NCBI RefSeq assembly: GCF_003086295.3
Contig: NC_092048.1
Span: 42,160,425 to 42,224,424, forward strand
Reading direction: 5' to 3'
DNA from: Arachis hypogaea
Taxonomy: Eukaryota > Streptophyta > Magnoliopsida > Fabales > Fabaceae
DNA: 64,000 nucleotides
Every line of letters starts with the position of its first letter. Within the stretch, counting starts at the first letter, position 1. The translations under genes were made by a program, and so were the position numbers. The notes under the pieces are model-generated. The model was given only the letters and a program-made list of their open reading frames with translations. It was not told where the DNA came from and searched no databases. Below are positions 11,880 through 22,565 of this stretch, one piece after another.

Positions 11880-14005
11880 ATTGTTTCACAGCACCTTCCA
11901 GTGCCATCCTCCATTAAATGTGCGTTCTCCAGCTCCTCATCCGTTTCAGAATCCATGTGTTGAAAAGGGTTTCTAAGGGTTTATTTATCCATAATCTCTT
12001 AGACTAGGGAGTCAATTAGGTCAATCCTCATACAATTTTTCGATTCACTAGGCTATTGCATGGCTTTAAAAATATTAAAAACCATTTGTTCATCATACAT
12101 CCATAGTGTTAGCTTATCCTTTTAGACGTCTATAAATTCTCTTCTGGTGGCTAAAAACGGTCTTGTAGCATGATAAAAGCATCCTCATCTTCATCCATGT
12201 TGAGGATTACAAAGTCAAAAAAAAATAAACTTTTCGACCTTGAACAATGTGTTTTTTACTATCCCATGTGGAAATTCATTGATTGGTCGACTAGTTACAA
12301 TAAAATTCTTGTTGGCTTCACTTTCTCAATTTGTAGCCTCGTCATCATAGATAAGGGCATCAATTTGATGCTAGTCCCTAAGTCACAAAGAGCTTTACTA
12401 GTGGTGACATTCCCAATGGTGCAAAGGATTTGAAAACTGTCGGGGGATCATTCAACTTCTGTAGTAGTTTTATTTTGAATAATGGCACTACACTCTTTGG
12501 TGAGAATTACCATCTCATCCTCCTTGAGGGTTCTTGGATAGTAACTCCTTCATAAATTTGGCATAGAGTGACATTTGTCAAGAAATTTTGACGAAAGAAA
12601 TGTTGATTTGTAGCTTTTGGATAGTAACTTCTTGGTTCATAGGCCTTCTTCTTGGCCTCTGTTGGTGCAGGAGTTTTCTCTTCCTCTAGATTCTCCTCCT
12701 TTATCTCTTTTGAAGGCTCTTCGATTTTTTGCTTATCCTCCTTCAGAAGCTAGCTCTTTGTTAATCATTCTTCCATTCCTTAGAGATATAGCCTTGCATT
12801 CCTTCCTAAGGTTTGGGATTGTGTCATTAGGAAAGAAATTTGCAGGCTTCTCTACCAATTGTTTGGTAATTTGTCTCACTTGTACCTCTAGATTTCTAAT
12901 AGAAACTTCTTGATTTTTGAAATTTGCTCTTATCTCTTGCATGAAACTTTGGGTTTCTTGCATGAAGAAAGCAGTGAATTGGAAAAGTTTCTCAACAGTA
13001 AACTCAAGAGATGATGATTTTTTATGATTGGTTTATTGTATATATAGAACATTGAAATTCCTTTGAACATGATTTCTTCAATCAAATTTGGGATGATTCC
13101 TCCAATCGGGATTATAAGTTTTTGAGAATGAATCATTCTCTGACCTTGAGAAATATCCCATGAAATTCACTTGCTTAGTGAATAAATGGTCTTCCTTGCT
13201 CAATTCACACTCTTCACACGGGTGTGCTCCTCCACACAAGTTACATGATGCTTGAGTTCTAATGGCTGAAACTTTCTTATGTCCGAGTTGTTTCGTAAGT
13301 GAGCAAAGTTGTTGAGTCATGAGTTTATTTTAGGTTAGAATTGCATCCATAGTGTCTAATGCCATCACACTCTTTTTAGCCGGCCTTTTGGATGAAACAT
13401 AAAATTATTGACCATCACTATTTCTATTAATTCCGATGACTCTTCAGGGGTCTTTCTATGTAAAGAACCTCAAGCCAATTTATCAATCATCGTTCTTGAG
13501 GCTTGAGAGACCACATCATAAAAGGTTTGGATTTGAAGCCACTCGGAAAAGGCATAATGTGAACATTTTTTGAGCATCTCATTGTACCTTTCCTAAGATT
13601 TATAGAGCAATTTGCCCTCTTTTTGGGAAAAAGAATTAATATCATTACTCAACCGGATTAAATTTTGGGGGAGGGAAGTACTTAGTTAGAAATATGTAAC
13701 TAAATCCTCCCAATAAATAATGCTGTCCAAGGGTTGAGTTTGGAGCCATTGTGTGGCTCTATCTTGCAAAGAGAATCGAAATAGCCTTAACCGGATGGCT
13801 TTAGGGCTAATTCTATTACTTTTTACTCTGTCACATAACTGCAAAAAACTAGCTATGTATATGTTCGGATTCTCTTGCTGGCTACCACCGAATTGGTCTC
13901 ATTGTACCAATTAGATTAATGATGGCTTTATTTCAAAGTTATTTGCTTGAACTATGGGCCTTTCTATGCTATTTCCGCAGCTATCAGTGGTAGGTGTAGT
14001 GTAAT
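11880..14005 (-). pseudogene. X gag-protease, main part (broken)
   Basis: From 14,000 downward the translation shows the gag core, then a zinc-knuckle-like CNLCGGAHPCEEC (13,078-13,320), then VSIRNLEVQVRQITKQL (12,733-12,963), a segment also present in Y and G. The protease active site CDLGTSIKLMP is encoded at about 12,360-12,390. Several frameshifts and stops interrupt it. The amino-terminal codons lie across the A insertion at 26,896-27,050. Confidence 0.75.
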
Positions 14006-15484
14006 TGACGTGGCGGAAATTGGCGTATTAAGAAATTAATATAAGAGACACGTTGCAAGTACAGTTCTTAATCAACAAAAATCCTCTTATCAATTTAGAA
14101 AGGTTGTCACAAAATTAGAATTAAAATATTGGGAGTATGAATCCCAAGTCGTCTCCCAACGAGTTGCAGAAAGATGTGCTATTTTATTAATCAGATGTTT
14201 TCAAAAATGGTTTTGAGTTGATAAACAGGAAATTAAATCAGAGAATTTATGTAATTTAAATAAAAATCTTGACCGGGAGTAGATTAGTCGGAAAGCCTAT
14301 CCTTGTTGGAGTTCTCCCAAGATTAATTGATAATTGAAGGTTGTTCTGCTTAGTTATCCTTTACCAGGTAGAGGAAAGTCAAGCAAGTTGGAAGTCTATT
14401 TCTATTCACAAGTTCTAATCCTCTCCCTTGGGAAGGATTAGTGTCAGTGACTAGAGGACGATCCAACAATAAACCCAATTACAACTTTACTCTTGAGCAT
14501 TCCAACTCAAGGTTCTCCTTTCAATCAACTCCCAATCAAGTTATGGATCTACTCGCTCATTATAAATGTAAACTTCACAAAATAAGAAAGGGAAATAAAG
14601 GAAGACATGATAAATAATAATCAAAAAGACCAATTAAGAATAAAAATAGTTCTTGTATTAATAAATTCTAAAAATAATCCAATAGTAATTTTGAACAAAT
14701 TAAGGATATGAAAGAGTAAGTGACAAGTAAGGAAAACAAACTAGAATGATGAAGTCTTGGCGGAGGTAATAACTCTTCTCAATATCCCAATCCAAAAAGC
14801 AATAAAAACAAAATCCTAAGAACTATGAATGTGTAGAGAGAAAACCTAGAGGAGGAGTAAAGTCAAATCTAAAACTAAAAATTATGCCGAATGAATCTCT
14901 CTCCTTGGTCTCTGCATGTTCTCTGGCTCTAATCTGCTTTTCTGGGCCGAAAACTAGGTCAAAACATGGCCCAAAATCGCCCCCAGCGAATTCTACAAAT
15001 TTTGCAGATCGCGCATGTCATGCGATCGCGTCATCCAGCGTTTTGCCTTGCCACGCGTGCGCGTCGTCCACGCATTCGCGTCACTTGTGCGGTTTCCAAT
15101 CCATGCGTTCGCGTCTGGCACGCGAGCGTGTCACTGTAATTTTCTCTATTTCGCGCGGTCGCGTGAGCCATGCGCTCGCGTCACTTCTCGCTAATCATCT
15201 CCTCAATTTCTTGTGTTCCTTCCATTTTTGCAAGCCTCCTCTCCAATTTCCAAGTCATTCATGCCCTATAAAGCCTGAAACAGTTAACACACGGATCACG
15301 ACATCGAATGGAATAAAAGAGAATTAAAATACATAATTAAAAGTCTCTAGGAAGCAAGTTTTCAACCATGGAGTAATTTTGGGAAGGAATTGTAAATACA
15401 TGCTAATCATATGAATAAGTGGGTAAAGATTTGATAAAACCACACAATTAAACACAATATAAATCATAAAATAATGGTTTATCA
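14006..15484 (-). repeat. A 3' LTR
   Basis: It starts TGACGTGGCGGAAATT and ends AATGGTTTATCA. It contains the CpG-rich array at 15,000-15,190 and the U5 motif GGGAGACGAC (minus strand, near 14,150). The plus-strand frame at 14,884-15,327 is an accident of the GC-rich array. Confidence 0.92.
15000..15190. repeat. CpG-rich ACGCG-NN-CGCGT array in A 3' LTR
   Basis: About ten imperfect copies of half-sites such as TGCGATCGCGTC, CACGCGTGCGCGTC and CACGCATTCGCGTC, a GC island inside an AT-rich LTR. The same motif recurs in the other A LTR, the A internal region, and both LTRs and the internal region of Z. Confidence 0.85.
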
Positions 15485-15502
15485 ACCTCCCCACACTTAA
15501 AC
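15485..15502 (-). promoter_or_regulatory. A polypurine tract
   Basis: The minus strand reads AAGTGTGGGGAGGT directly against the LTR start TGATAAACC. This is the expected position and composition of the plus-strand primer. Confidence 0.8.
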
Positions 15503-16921
15503 ATTAGCATGTCCTCATGCTTAGTTGAAGGAGATAAAATAAATGAGTAGGAACATGTAAAACTCATGCAATGCAATGCAATGCAACCTATACATATGAA
15601 TGCAACTATATGATTCTTGTCCACTTGGTTAAAAGTAAGTAAGCTCTTCAAGACAATCACAAATCAAATTCCACTAATTCAATTCTTATACAATAAGAAC
15701 AGATAAAAATGCAAGAAGGTAGCTCATGAAAGCAGGGAACATAGAATTTAAGCATTGAACCCTCACTGATGATGTATGTACACTCTAGTCTCTCAAGTGT
15801 ATAGGGTAATCACTCTACTCCTCTCTAATCATGCTTTCTAAAATTTGTTCTACACCTAACCAATCAACAACATTTAATGTACCAATGCAAACATCATGAG
15901 GTCTTTTCAAGGTTGTAATGGGGCCAAGGTTGTAAGGGTACATATATGGCTAAGTAAGCTTATAAATTGAATCTTTAATTAACCTAAGCTTTCACCTAAC
16001 ACGTATATATTCTATATAATTTAAATTTCGTACCTAGCTACCCAAAATTTTCCTTTCACATTCCATACTCATGTATCACCTTTATTTTAATTTTATCATA
16101 TATGCATTGATCTTTGAATTTTGACTTAGCATTAAGGTAATTTTGTCCCCTTATTTATTTATTGAATGTGTTTTTTTTCTTGAACATGAAAATAAACATA
16201 GCTTATCAATGCACATGGATTTTTAATTTCTATAGTTTCACATGAGTAGGTACCCAAATTCCCATTATATTATCATGACACATTCCCTTATTATCTTTTG
16301 TTCCCACAATCTTCCCATACTCAATTAACACACAATTCTATCTCAAGCTAACCAAAGATTCAATTGGGATATATAATTATTTTACCGCTTAAGGTTAGTA
16401 ATGTGGTAAAATACAGAACAAATAGGATTTAAAGGCTCAAAGTGGCTAACAAAGGTAACTTAAGGGGTAGGCTTAATTGGGATAAGTGAGCTAAACAAAT
16501 AATGGCCTCAATCATATGCAAGCATATAAATATATTAAACATTGGACATATAGGATGAAACAAAATATAGATTACAATCATAGAGAAGTAAACACACAAG
16601 AATAAAATATTTATGGTTAAATAATGTAACCATGTAACTAAGCTCAAATCTTACGGGTTGTATGTTTTTAGCTTTTCAAACTATGTTCCAAATACAACTC
16701 CAAGCAAATTTTAACATAAAAGTTTTGATTAAAATTTGTGAAATTTTTTTTAAAAAAATAGGGTCTTAGAAGAAACTTATTATCTTTCAATCAAGTAGAA
16801 AATACATGCAACTAACCTATTACTATGCAATTTATCCTATTTTACAAAAGAAAACTAACTAAATATCCTATTTTATTGGTGTTAAGGAAGAGAAATTACC
16901 TCCAGAAGTCAGGTACTGACC
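15503..16921 (-). other. A long 3' non-coding region
   Basis: About 1.4 kb without an ORF between the internal polypurine-like site and the 3' polypurine tract. It is clearly related to 54,455-56,092 in Z, sharing blocks such as CGAACCCTC/TGAACCCTC, ACTCAAGTGTAT, ATCATGCTTTCTAA, GGTTGTAATGGGGC and TTGATTAACTTAA/CTTTAATTAACCTAA. Conservation without coding suggests a role in RNA packaging, stability or processing. Confidence 0.7.
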
Positions 16922-16938
16922 GACCTCTCCACACTTAA
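16922..16938 (-). promoter_or_regulatory. Internal polypurine-tract-like site in A
   Basis: The minus strand reads AAGTGTGGAGAGGTC, nearly the same as the real polypurine tract at 15,485. The TAA stop of the env-position ORF (16,935-16,937) overlaps its start. Z has the same arrangement at 56,093-56,110. Confidence 0.65.
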
Positions 16939-18187
16939 GGTTTTGCACCATCCTCGGTGCCATCTGTCAGGAACAAAGGTGGGCTGGTAGCAGTATCTCC
17001 ACAATCGGGACCGTCATGGCTCCCTGTGCTGGTAAAGGAAGTGGAGTCCGGGGTGTCTGGGTCTTTGTAGTTTCCCATAAGTAGCTCCTTGAGGTATGTG
17101 AATCGGCGCTCGTTACTGCGCTCTCTTAGCTTTGCTTTGTGTTCCTGCCGATCTAACCTTTCAAGTATCTGATGGAGCAGTTGGTTTGTTGTAGGTGCTT
17201 GTGGTGTTGAAGGAGGAATGTCTCCAGCTAGTTCAGTAGGTTGGCTTGTAGTGGCTGCTGGAGGTCTGATATATTTCCCGTTAGGGACGTATTGATCATC
17301 CCGTGGAAGCATGGCTTTGGTATCCCTAGCTTTGTAGGAGACTCTGGCTGCTGAGACGAGATCTGAAACCAAGGCGAAAAAAGATAAGTTGCCCGCAATT
17401 TGTACATGTCCCATGGCAGTCCGGATGTGTCTTGGTAGGTTTAGAGGCTGGTCTGTAAGGATGCACCATAGTAAAACAGCCATGTCTGCAGTGAAGGAGG
17501 ACTTGTGGGTGCTCGGAAAGACATAATGAGACATGATCTGTGCCCATACGCGAGCCTCCAAGGTAAGTGCAGAAGCCGATATTCCCTTAGGTCGGGAATG
17601 ATGGTATCCGTAGATCCATCTGCTGCCAGGTTGTGTGATAACTCTGAGAACAGCGTCCCAGTCAAATTGGTACATCTGGCGCTTGAGTACGGCCTCTTGA
17701 AATGCGTCCAGTCCTTCTAGAGTAGGGGAAGATCTAGAGCTCGTTGAATGGCCACTTCTGTAATAGGGACTTGCTTCTGACGGACATAGACAGACTGCAG
17801 GGTTGGCAGGTGGAAATTAGAGTAGAACTCGACTACCCAGGAGAGATTAACCTGCCGTGGCTGTCTCTGTAGGAATCCCCATTGTCGTCGCTCATTTTGC
17901 GGCTCAACAAATTCAGCAATATGGGTCAGGGGTATAAGAAGGTATTCGTTGTTGTAACTCCTTTCTGCCAGGATGGGGAACATCTGCTCACAGTAGCGGT
18001 TGGTAAATCGCGCAGTGTCCTTTGCTGGGAAGGCTTTCTCTTTTTCATCAACCTTTATAATCCTCTTAATTCTGTTTGTTGAGGGCTTAACAACAGTTGA
18101 AGATGGCTCTTCCACTAATGCTCTTTTTGTTCCTCTTCTTGCTGGTGGTTTGGGAGTAGCTTTTTCTTTTCCTTTCTTGGTGGCCAT
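16935..18187 (-). pseudogene. A env-position ORF (plant transposon protein type), one frameshift
   Basis: The ATG at 18,185-18,187 follows a pyrimidine-rich tract ending TTTTAG|G. Residues 1-60 are basic (MATKKGKEKATPKPPARRGT). Next come FTNRYCEQMFP and VNLSWVVEFYSNF, shared with the Z copy (FTNLYCKLRFP, INISWVREFYCNF). A frameshift near 17,720 splits it; the second part (from 17,675) has DWDAVLRVI, a region rich in Pro/Thr, a short charged helix (ERLDRQEHKAKLRERSNERR) and a Ser/Thr/Asp tail. Total about 410 aa. The position is that of the env-like gene of Athila elements, but I see no signal peptide, transmembrane span or furin site, so a real envelope role is not supported. The function is unknown. 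Confidence 0.75.
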
Positions 18188-18212
18188 CCTAAAAGAAAGA
18201 AAAGAGAAAGTA
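18188..18212 (-). promoter_or_regulatory. Candidate 3' splice site before A env-position ORF
   Basis: On the minus strand an almost pure pyrimidine tract ends TTTCTTTTAG and is followed by GATG, where ATG is the start codon. It would let the ORF be translated from a spliced subgenomic RNA. Z has CTGTTTTTTAG-GATG at the same place. Confidence 0.65.
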
Positions 18213-19018
18213 TGTTAAAATTCAAGGGTTAGAGCAAGGAAGAGAACGGGAAAGGTGGTAATCAATGCACAATAAAGATGAATGATGTCAACACATGGTC
18301 ATGACTACATGTGAAAAATCATCAATGGAAATATAGCAAGTGCATATGATGACAATTAAATGCAAGGTGTTTATTGGCATGCCGGCAAAGGCATGAGTAG
18401 CATAGATCAAGCATTTAATGTCCAAGTTAGATTACCAAGCCTTTCAAACTAATAACCTATTTGTAATAACAATTATATTAAATAATATAATATAAAAAGG
18501 GTTTTGTGAAAAGCAAGTATTTAGATTAGAAGAATAAAAGAAATCTTAAAAATAGTGCACAATGCCATACGGGCGTTTTCACAAACACATGGTATGCATG
18601 GTAAAGAAGCTATTGAAAGTATTAGATTGAAAATGCAAGCAATCCTTAAAAATTGATATATAATTGTCAAGCAATTTTCGTAACAATACACAAGCAAATC
18701 ATAATAAATAATAATGACCCTAATAAATTTTCAACACCAATTAAAAGAAAAAAGAAAGAAAAAGAAAACATGGATAATGAGAATAAAAAGAAAAAGAAAA
18801 GAAGAAGAAAACATAAAACCAAGAAGAAGAATAGAAAAGTAAGGAGGGAAGAAGAAAAGAAAAACCTTGATAATGGTGGTGAGAAAGAGAAAGTAGAAAG
18901 TGAGAAAGAAGGAAGAAGAAAGAAAAAAAAGTGGGAAAGAAATAAGGAGGGGAAAAGAAAAAGTAGGATTTGGGGAAGAGAAAGATAAGATAGTTTGGCA
19001 GAGATGGATATGTTGTGC
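18213..19018 (-). other. A non-coding spacer with a purine/pyrimidine tract
   Basis: About 18,740-18,985 is almost pure A/G on the plus strand (C/T on the transcribed strand). It lies between the env-position ORF and the palindrome array. Lys/Glu-rich or Phe/Ser-rich frames across it are artefacts of composition. Confidence 0.6.
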
Positions 19019-19024
19019 GGCGCA

Positions 19025-19560
19025 AGCGACGCGGACGCGTGGTGTACGCGTTCGCGCGAATGGCGCTTATATGAGTCGACGCGGACGCGTCGGTCACGCG
19101 GACGCGTGACTCGTTCTGTGCTACTGGCGCAAGGGCAGCCTCGGGCTCGCACAACTCTCTGTTCGAAACTCATTGTTGCCAAATTTCAGGGTCACGCGTT
19201 CGCGTGGTGGACGCGATCGCGTGAATGGCCAAGATTGGAATACGACGTGGACGCGTGGGGTACGCGTTCACGTGGTAGGGCTTGTGCGTCTAGCGCCATT
19301 CCAGCCCCACTCCATCACAACTTGCTGCCATGCACCCTTTCTTACGTCGAATTTCAGGGCACGCGTTCGCGTGGTTGACGCGGACGCGTGGGAGGCATTT
19401 TACCCACATGACGCGGACGCGTCGATGACACAGTCGCGTGGATCAAATTGTGCCAAAGGCACGCCTCCAGCCACGCTCTCGCGTGACTTTCTGTTAAGTT
19501 TGCTTTTTCTTCCCAGGGCCAATACGACGCAGACGCGTCGGTGACGCTGTCGCGTCGCAT
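19025..19560. repeat. CpG-rich palindrome array, A internal region
   Basis: At least fifteen sites of the type GACGCGGACGCGT and CACGCGTTCGCGTG, often in pairs three bases apart. It is the internal counterpart of the arrays in A's LTRs and gives spurious Arg/Thr-rich frames on both strands. Confidence 0.85.
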
Positions 19561-19697
19561 GCCGCTTTCCTCCTCTCTCTTTGCTTTTTTTATTATTATT
19601 ATGCAATTATGCAAATGAAGATGCAAACTATATGTGCTAATAATGAGAAGAGTTATTGAAAGAGAAAACTAAGAAGAAAGAAAGGAATGATCATACT

Positions 19698-19750
19698 ATG
19701 GTGGGTTGTCTCCCACCCAACACTTTGCTTTAATGTCCTTAAGTTGGACG
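19698..19750 (-). other. Two-hairpin RNA motif, A copy
   Basis: Hairpin 1 has a 6-bp stem GGTGGG/CCCACC (19,700-19,717) with loop TTGTCT. Hairpin 2 has stem GTCC/GGAC (19,735-19,749) with loop TTAAGTT (plus-strand letters). It lies 35-87 bases after the pol stop. See G (44,305-44,351) and Z (60,244-60,291) for compensatory changes. Confidence 0.7.
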
Positions 19751-19784
19751 CTCCACTAGCTCAGTCTTCTGCTGTGGGTGGATC

Positions 19785-21497
19785 CTACAAGAGGAAGATT
19801 TCTAACTCCTTGTTTTTTGTCGCCTTCTCACCATGATATAGCTTTAAGCGATGTCCATTAACTTTGATGAATTCAGAGCATGAAGGATGACTCAGGTGGA
19901 AAACTCCGTATGGCTCAGCCTTCTCTACTCTATATGGACCTTCCCATCTTGATCTCAACTTGCCTGGCATGAGCCTCAGTCTAGAGTTGTAAAGGAGGAC
20001 TAAGTCCCCAGGTTGGAACTCTCTCCTCTTGATGTGCTTATCATGCACATCCTTCATCTTTTCCTTGTACAGCCTTGAGTTCTCATAAGCTTCTAGGCGA
20101 AGGCTTTCTAATTCTTGCAGTTGCAACTTCCTTTCAGCTCCGGCTTTCTCAAATCCCATGTTGCACTCCTTTACTGCCCAAAAGGGTTTGTGCTCTACCT
20201 TAACTGGGAGGTGACAGGCTTTTCCATAAACTAAGCGGAAGGGACTCATCCCAATGGGTGTCTTGTATGCTGTTCTGTATGCCCAGAGTGCATCTTGTAG
20301 CCTGGTGCTCCAGTCTCTTCTATGAGGTTTGACTATCTTCTGCAATATACGCTTTATCTCTCTGTTTGACACCTCAGCTTGCCTATTAGTCTGAGGATGG
20401 TAAGTTGTTTCCACTTTATGAATTATCCCATGCTTCTTCAGTAATCCTGTTAGTCTCTTGTTACAAAAATGGGTGCCTTGATCGCTCACGATTGCTTGTG
20501 GTGATCCAAAGCGACAAATAATATGGTTTCTAACAAAGGAAATAACAGTGTTAGCGTCATCAGTGCGGGTAGGAATTGCTTCCACCCATTTAGAAACGTA
20601 ATCTACAGCTAACAATATATAAAAATAACCATTAGAATTTGGAAATGGACCCATGAAGTCAATGCCCCAAACATCAAAAATTTCACAGAAAAGCATAATC
20701 TGTTGAGGCATCTCATCCCTCTTGGATATATTACCAAACCTTTGGCATGGGGAACAAGATTTACAAAATTCAGTAGCGTCTTTAAAAAGAGTAGGCCACC
20801 AGAATCCACAGTCTAAAATTTTTCTAGCTGTTCTTTGAGGGCCAAAATGTCCTCCACTCTCAGATGAGTGGCAGGTCTCTAAAATGGACTGGAATTCTGA
20901 TTGAGACACACATCGTCTAATCACCTGGTCAGTGCCACATCTCCATAAATATGGGTCATCCCATATATAATATTTGGACTCGCTTTTCAGCTTGTCTCTT
21001 TGATGCTTAGTAAAGTTTGGAGGAAAATTGCGGATGACTAGATAATTAGCTACAGGCGCATACCAAGGGACTACTTCAGATACTGCTTGTAAGTTGTCGA
21101 ACGGGAAATTATCATTTATAGGAGTGGAGGTATCCCTAATGTTCTCAAGGCGACTCAAGTGGTCTGCCACTAGATTCTGGTTACCACTCCTATCCTTAAT
21201 TTCTAAATCAAATTCTTGTAGTAGCAGTATCCAACGTATAAGCCTTGGTTTGGACTCCTTTTTAGCTAATAAATACTTTAGAGCTGCGTGGTCTGAGTAC
21301 ACTACTACTTTAGTACCAAGTAAATAGGCTCGGAATTTATCCAGAGCAAAAACAATAGCAAGAAGCTCTTTCTCAGTAGTAGTGTAATTAGACTGAGCAG
21401 CGTCTAAAGTCTTAGACGCATAAGCAATTACAAAATGATCCTTACCTTCACGCTGAGCCAGCGCCGCTCCTACTGCATGGTTGGAGGTGTCGCACAT
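19785..21497 (-). pseudogene. A pol: RNase H and integrase (570 codons open)
   Basis: Residues 1-115 are the RNase H domain, which removes RNA from the hybrid: [24 protein letters not shown] with the acidic residue, VVYSDHAAL and NLVADHLSR. The HHCC zinc finger is H210, H217, C248, C251. The integrase core has D280 (IDFMGPFP), D339 (VSDQGTHF) and E375 (AEVSNREIK), the DD35E spacing exactly. The carboxy-terminal [18 protein letters not shown] and GPYRV block is the usual Ty3/gypsy integrase tail. All key residues are present. The segment is cut off from the upstream RT by a TAG at 21,516-21,518 in the same frame. Confidence 0.9.
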
Positions 21498-21515
21498 AAT
21501 TTCAAATGGCTTGCT

Positions 21516-22556
21516 CTAGTCTGGTCCTCTCACAATTGAAGCTTGAGTCAAGGTGGTCTTCAGCTTATCAAACGCTTGTTTGCAATCCTCACTGAACTCG
21601 AACTCAATATCTTTCTGCAGTAGTCTGAATAAGGGTAGTGCTACCTTACTAAAGTCCTTAATGAATCTCCGGTAAAAACCTGCATGGCCAAGGAACGAAC
21701 GGACTTCCCTCACAGAGGAGGGTTAAGGTAAACTAGAAATAACATCCACCTTTGCTGGATCTACAGAAATGCCAGTATTAGACACAACATGTCCTAGTAC
21801 AATCCCTTGTTTTACCATAAAGTGACATTTTTCAAAATTCAATATAAGGTTTGTACTAACACATCTATCTAACACTTTAGATAAACTATCTAAGCAAAGG
21901 CTAAATGAATCACCATAAATGCTAAAATCATCCATAAAAACCTCCATACAGTTCTCAATAAGGTCAGAGAAAAGACTCATCATGCACCTTTGGAAAGTAG
22001 CTGGTGCATTGCATAAGCCAAAGGGCATTCTCTTATAAGCATAAGTTCCAAAAGGACATGTAAAAGTAGTTTTTTCTTGATCTTCAGGAGCTATATGAAT
22101 TTGAAAATAGCCTGTATAACCATCTAAAAAGCAATAATAGGATTTACCTGACAAGCGATCAAGCATCTGATCAATGAATGGCAAGGGGTAATGATCCTTG
22201 CGAGTGGCTTGGTTGAGACGCCTATAGTCAATGCAAACTCTCCATGAATTCTGCATTCTAGTTGTCAGAAGCTCTCCATGCTCATTTCTTACTGTTGTGA
22301 TTCCAGACTTCTTGGGCACTACTTGTACTGGACTGACCCATTCACTATCTGAGATGGGGTAAATGATATCTGCCTCAAGTAGCCTGGTCACTTCTTTCTT
22401 GACAACTTCTAAGATGGTGGGATTCAGTCTTCTTTGAGGTTGACGGACAGGCTTTTCTCCCTCTTCTAAGAATATTCTATGCTCACAAACCTGAGGGTTG
22501 ATGCCTACTATATCCGCTAGGCTCCATCCAATTGCTTTCTTGTGTTTTCTCAGCAC
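21516..22556 (-). pseudogene. A pol: reverse transcriptase (three stops)
   Basis: The RT domain is complete in content: WVSPVQVVPKKSG, WRVCIDYRRLNQAT, LDGYTGYFQIHIAPEDQEKT, MPFGLCNAPATFQRCM, the catalytic FMDDFSIYG (FMDD variant of YxDD) and LGHVVSNTGI. The same frame is interrupted by stops at 22,566-22,568 (before RT), 21,723-21,725 and 21,516-21,518. Every stop is one base from a sense codon expected there, so these are point mutations after insertion. Confidence 0.88.
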
Positions 22557-22565
22557 ACTGAGTAG

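Larger units (their letters stand above)
11400..14005 (-). mobile_element. Element X, 3' part (non-autonomous gag-protease gypsy element)
   Basis: Minus-strand remains of a gag-protease element interrupted at 14,005 by element A. The 5-base sequence GTAAT occurs on both sides of A (14,001-14,005 and 26,896-26,900), and the gag frame resumes at 26,896, so the two parts belong together. After the protease come the two-hairpin motif (11,805-11,856) and palindromic GGCGTTGGGCAC-type sequence. No RT or integrase is present, and no 3' LTR like the one at 27,375 is found, so the 3' end has been lost. Confidence 0.7.

Noticed and set aside
12617..12913. Plus-strand 98-codon frame
   Set aside because: Antisense of the X gag carboxy part, which carries recognisable gag motifs on the minus strand.
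14884..15327. Plus-strand frame repeated at 26,278-26,738
   Set aside because: Lies in the two LTRs of A, antisense to transcription, differs by frameshifts between copies.
16935..18187. Calling the env-position ORF a true envelope gene
   Set aside because: No signal peptide, convincing transmembrane span or cleavage site visible; only the position matches.
18653..18988. Lys/Glu/Arg-rich plus-strand frame and its Phe/Ser-rich mirror
   Set aside because: Product of a purine tract in the non-coding part of A.
18995..19626. Overlapping Arg/Thr-rich frames on both strands
   Set aside because: Created by the CpG palindrome array, which rarely contains stop codons.
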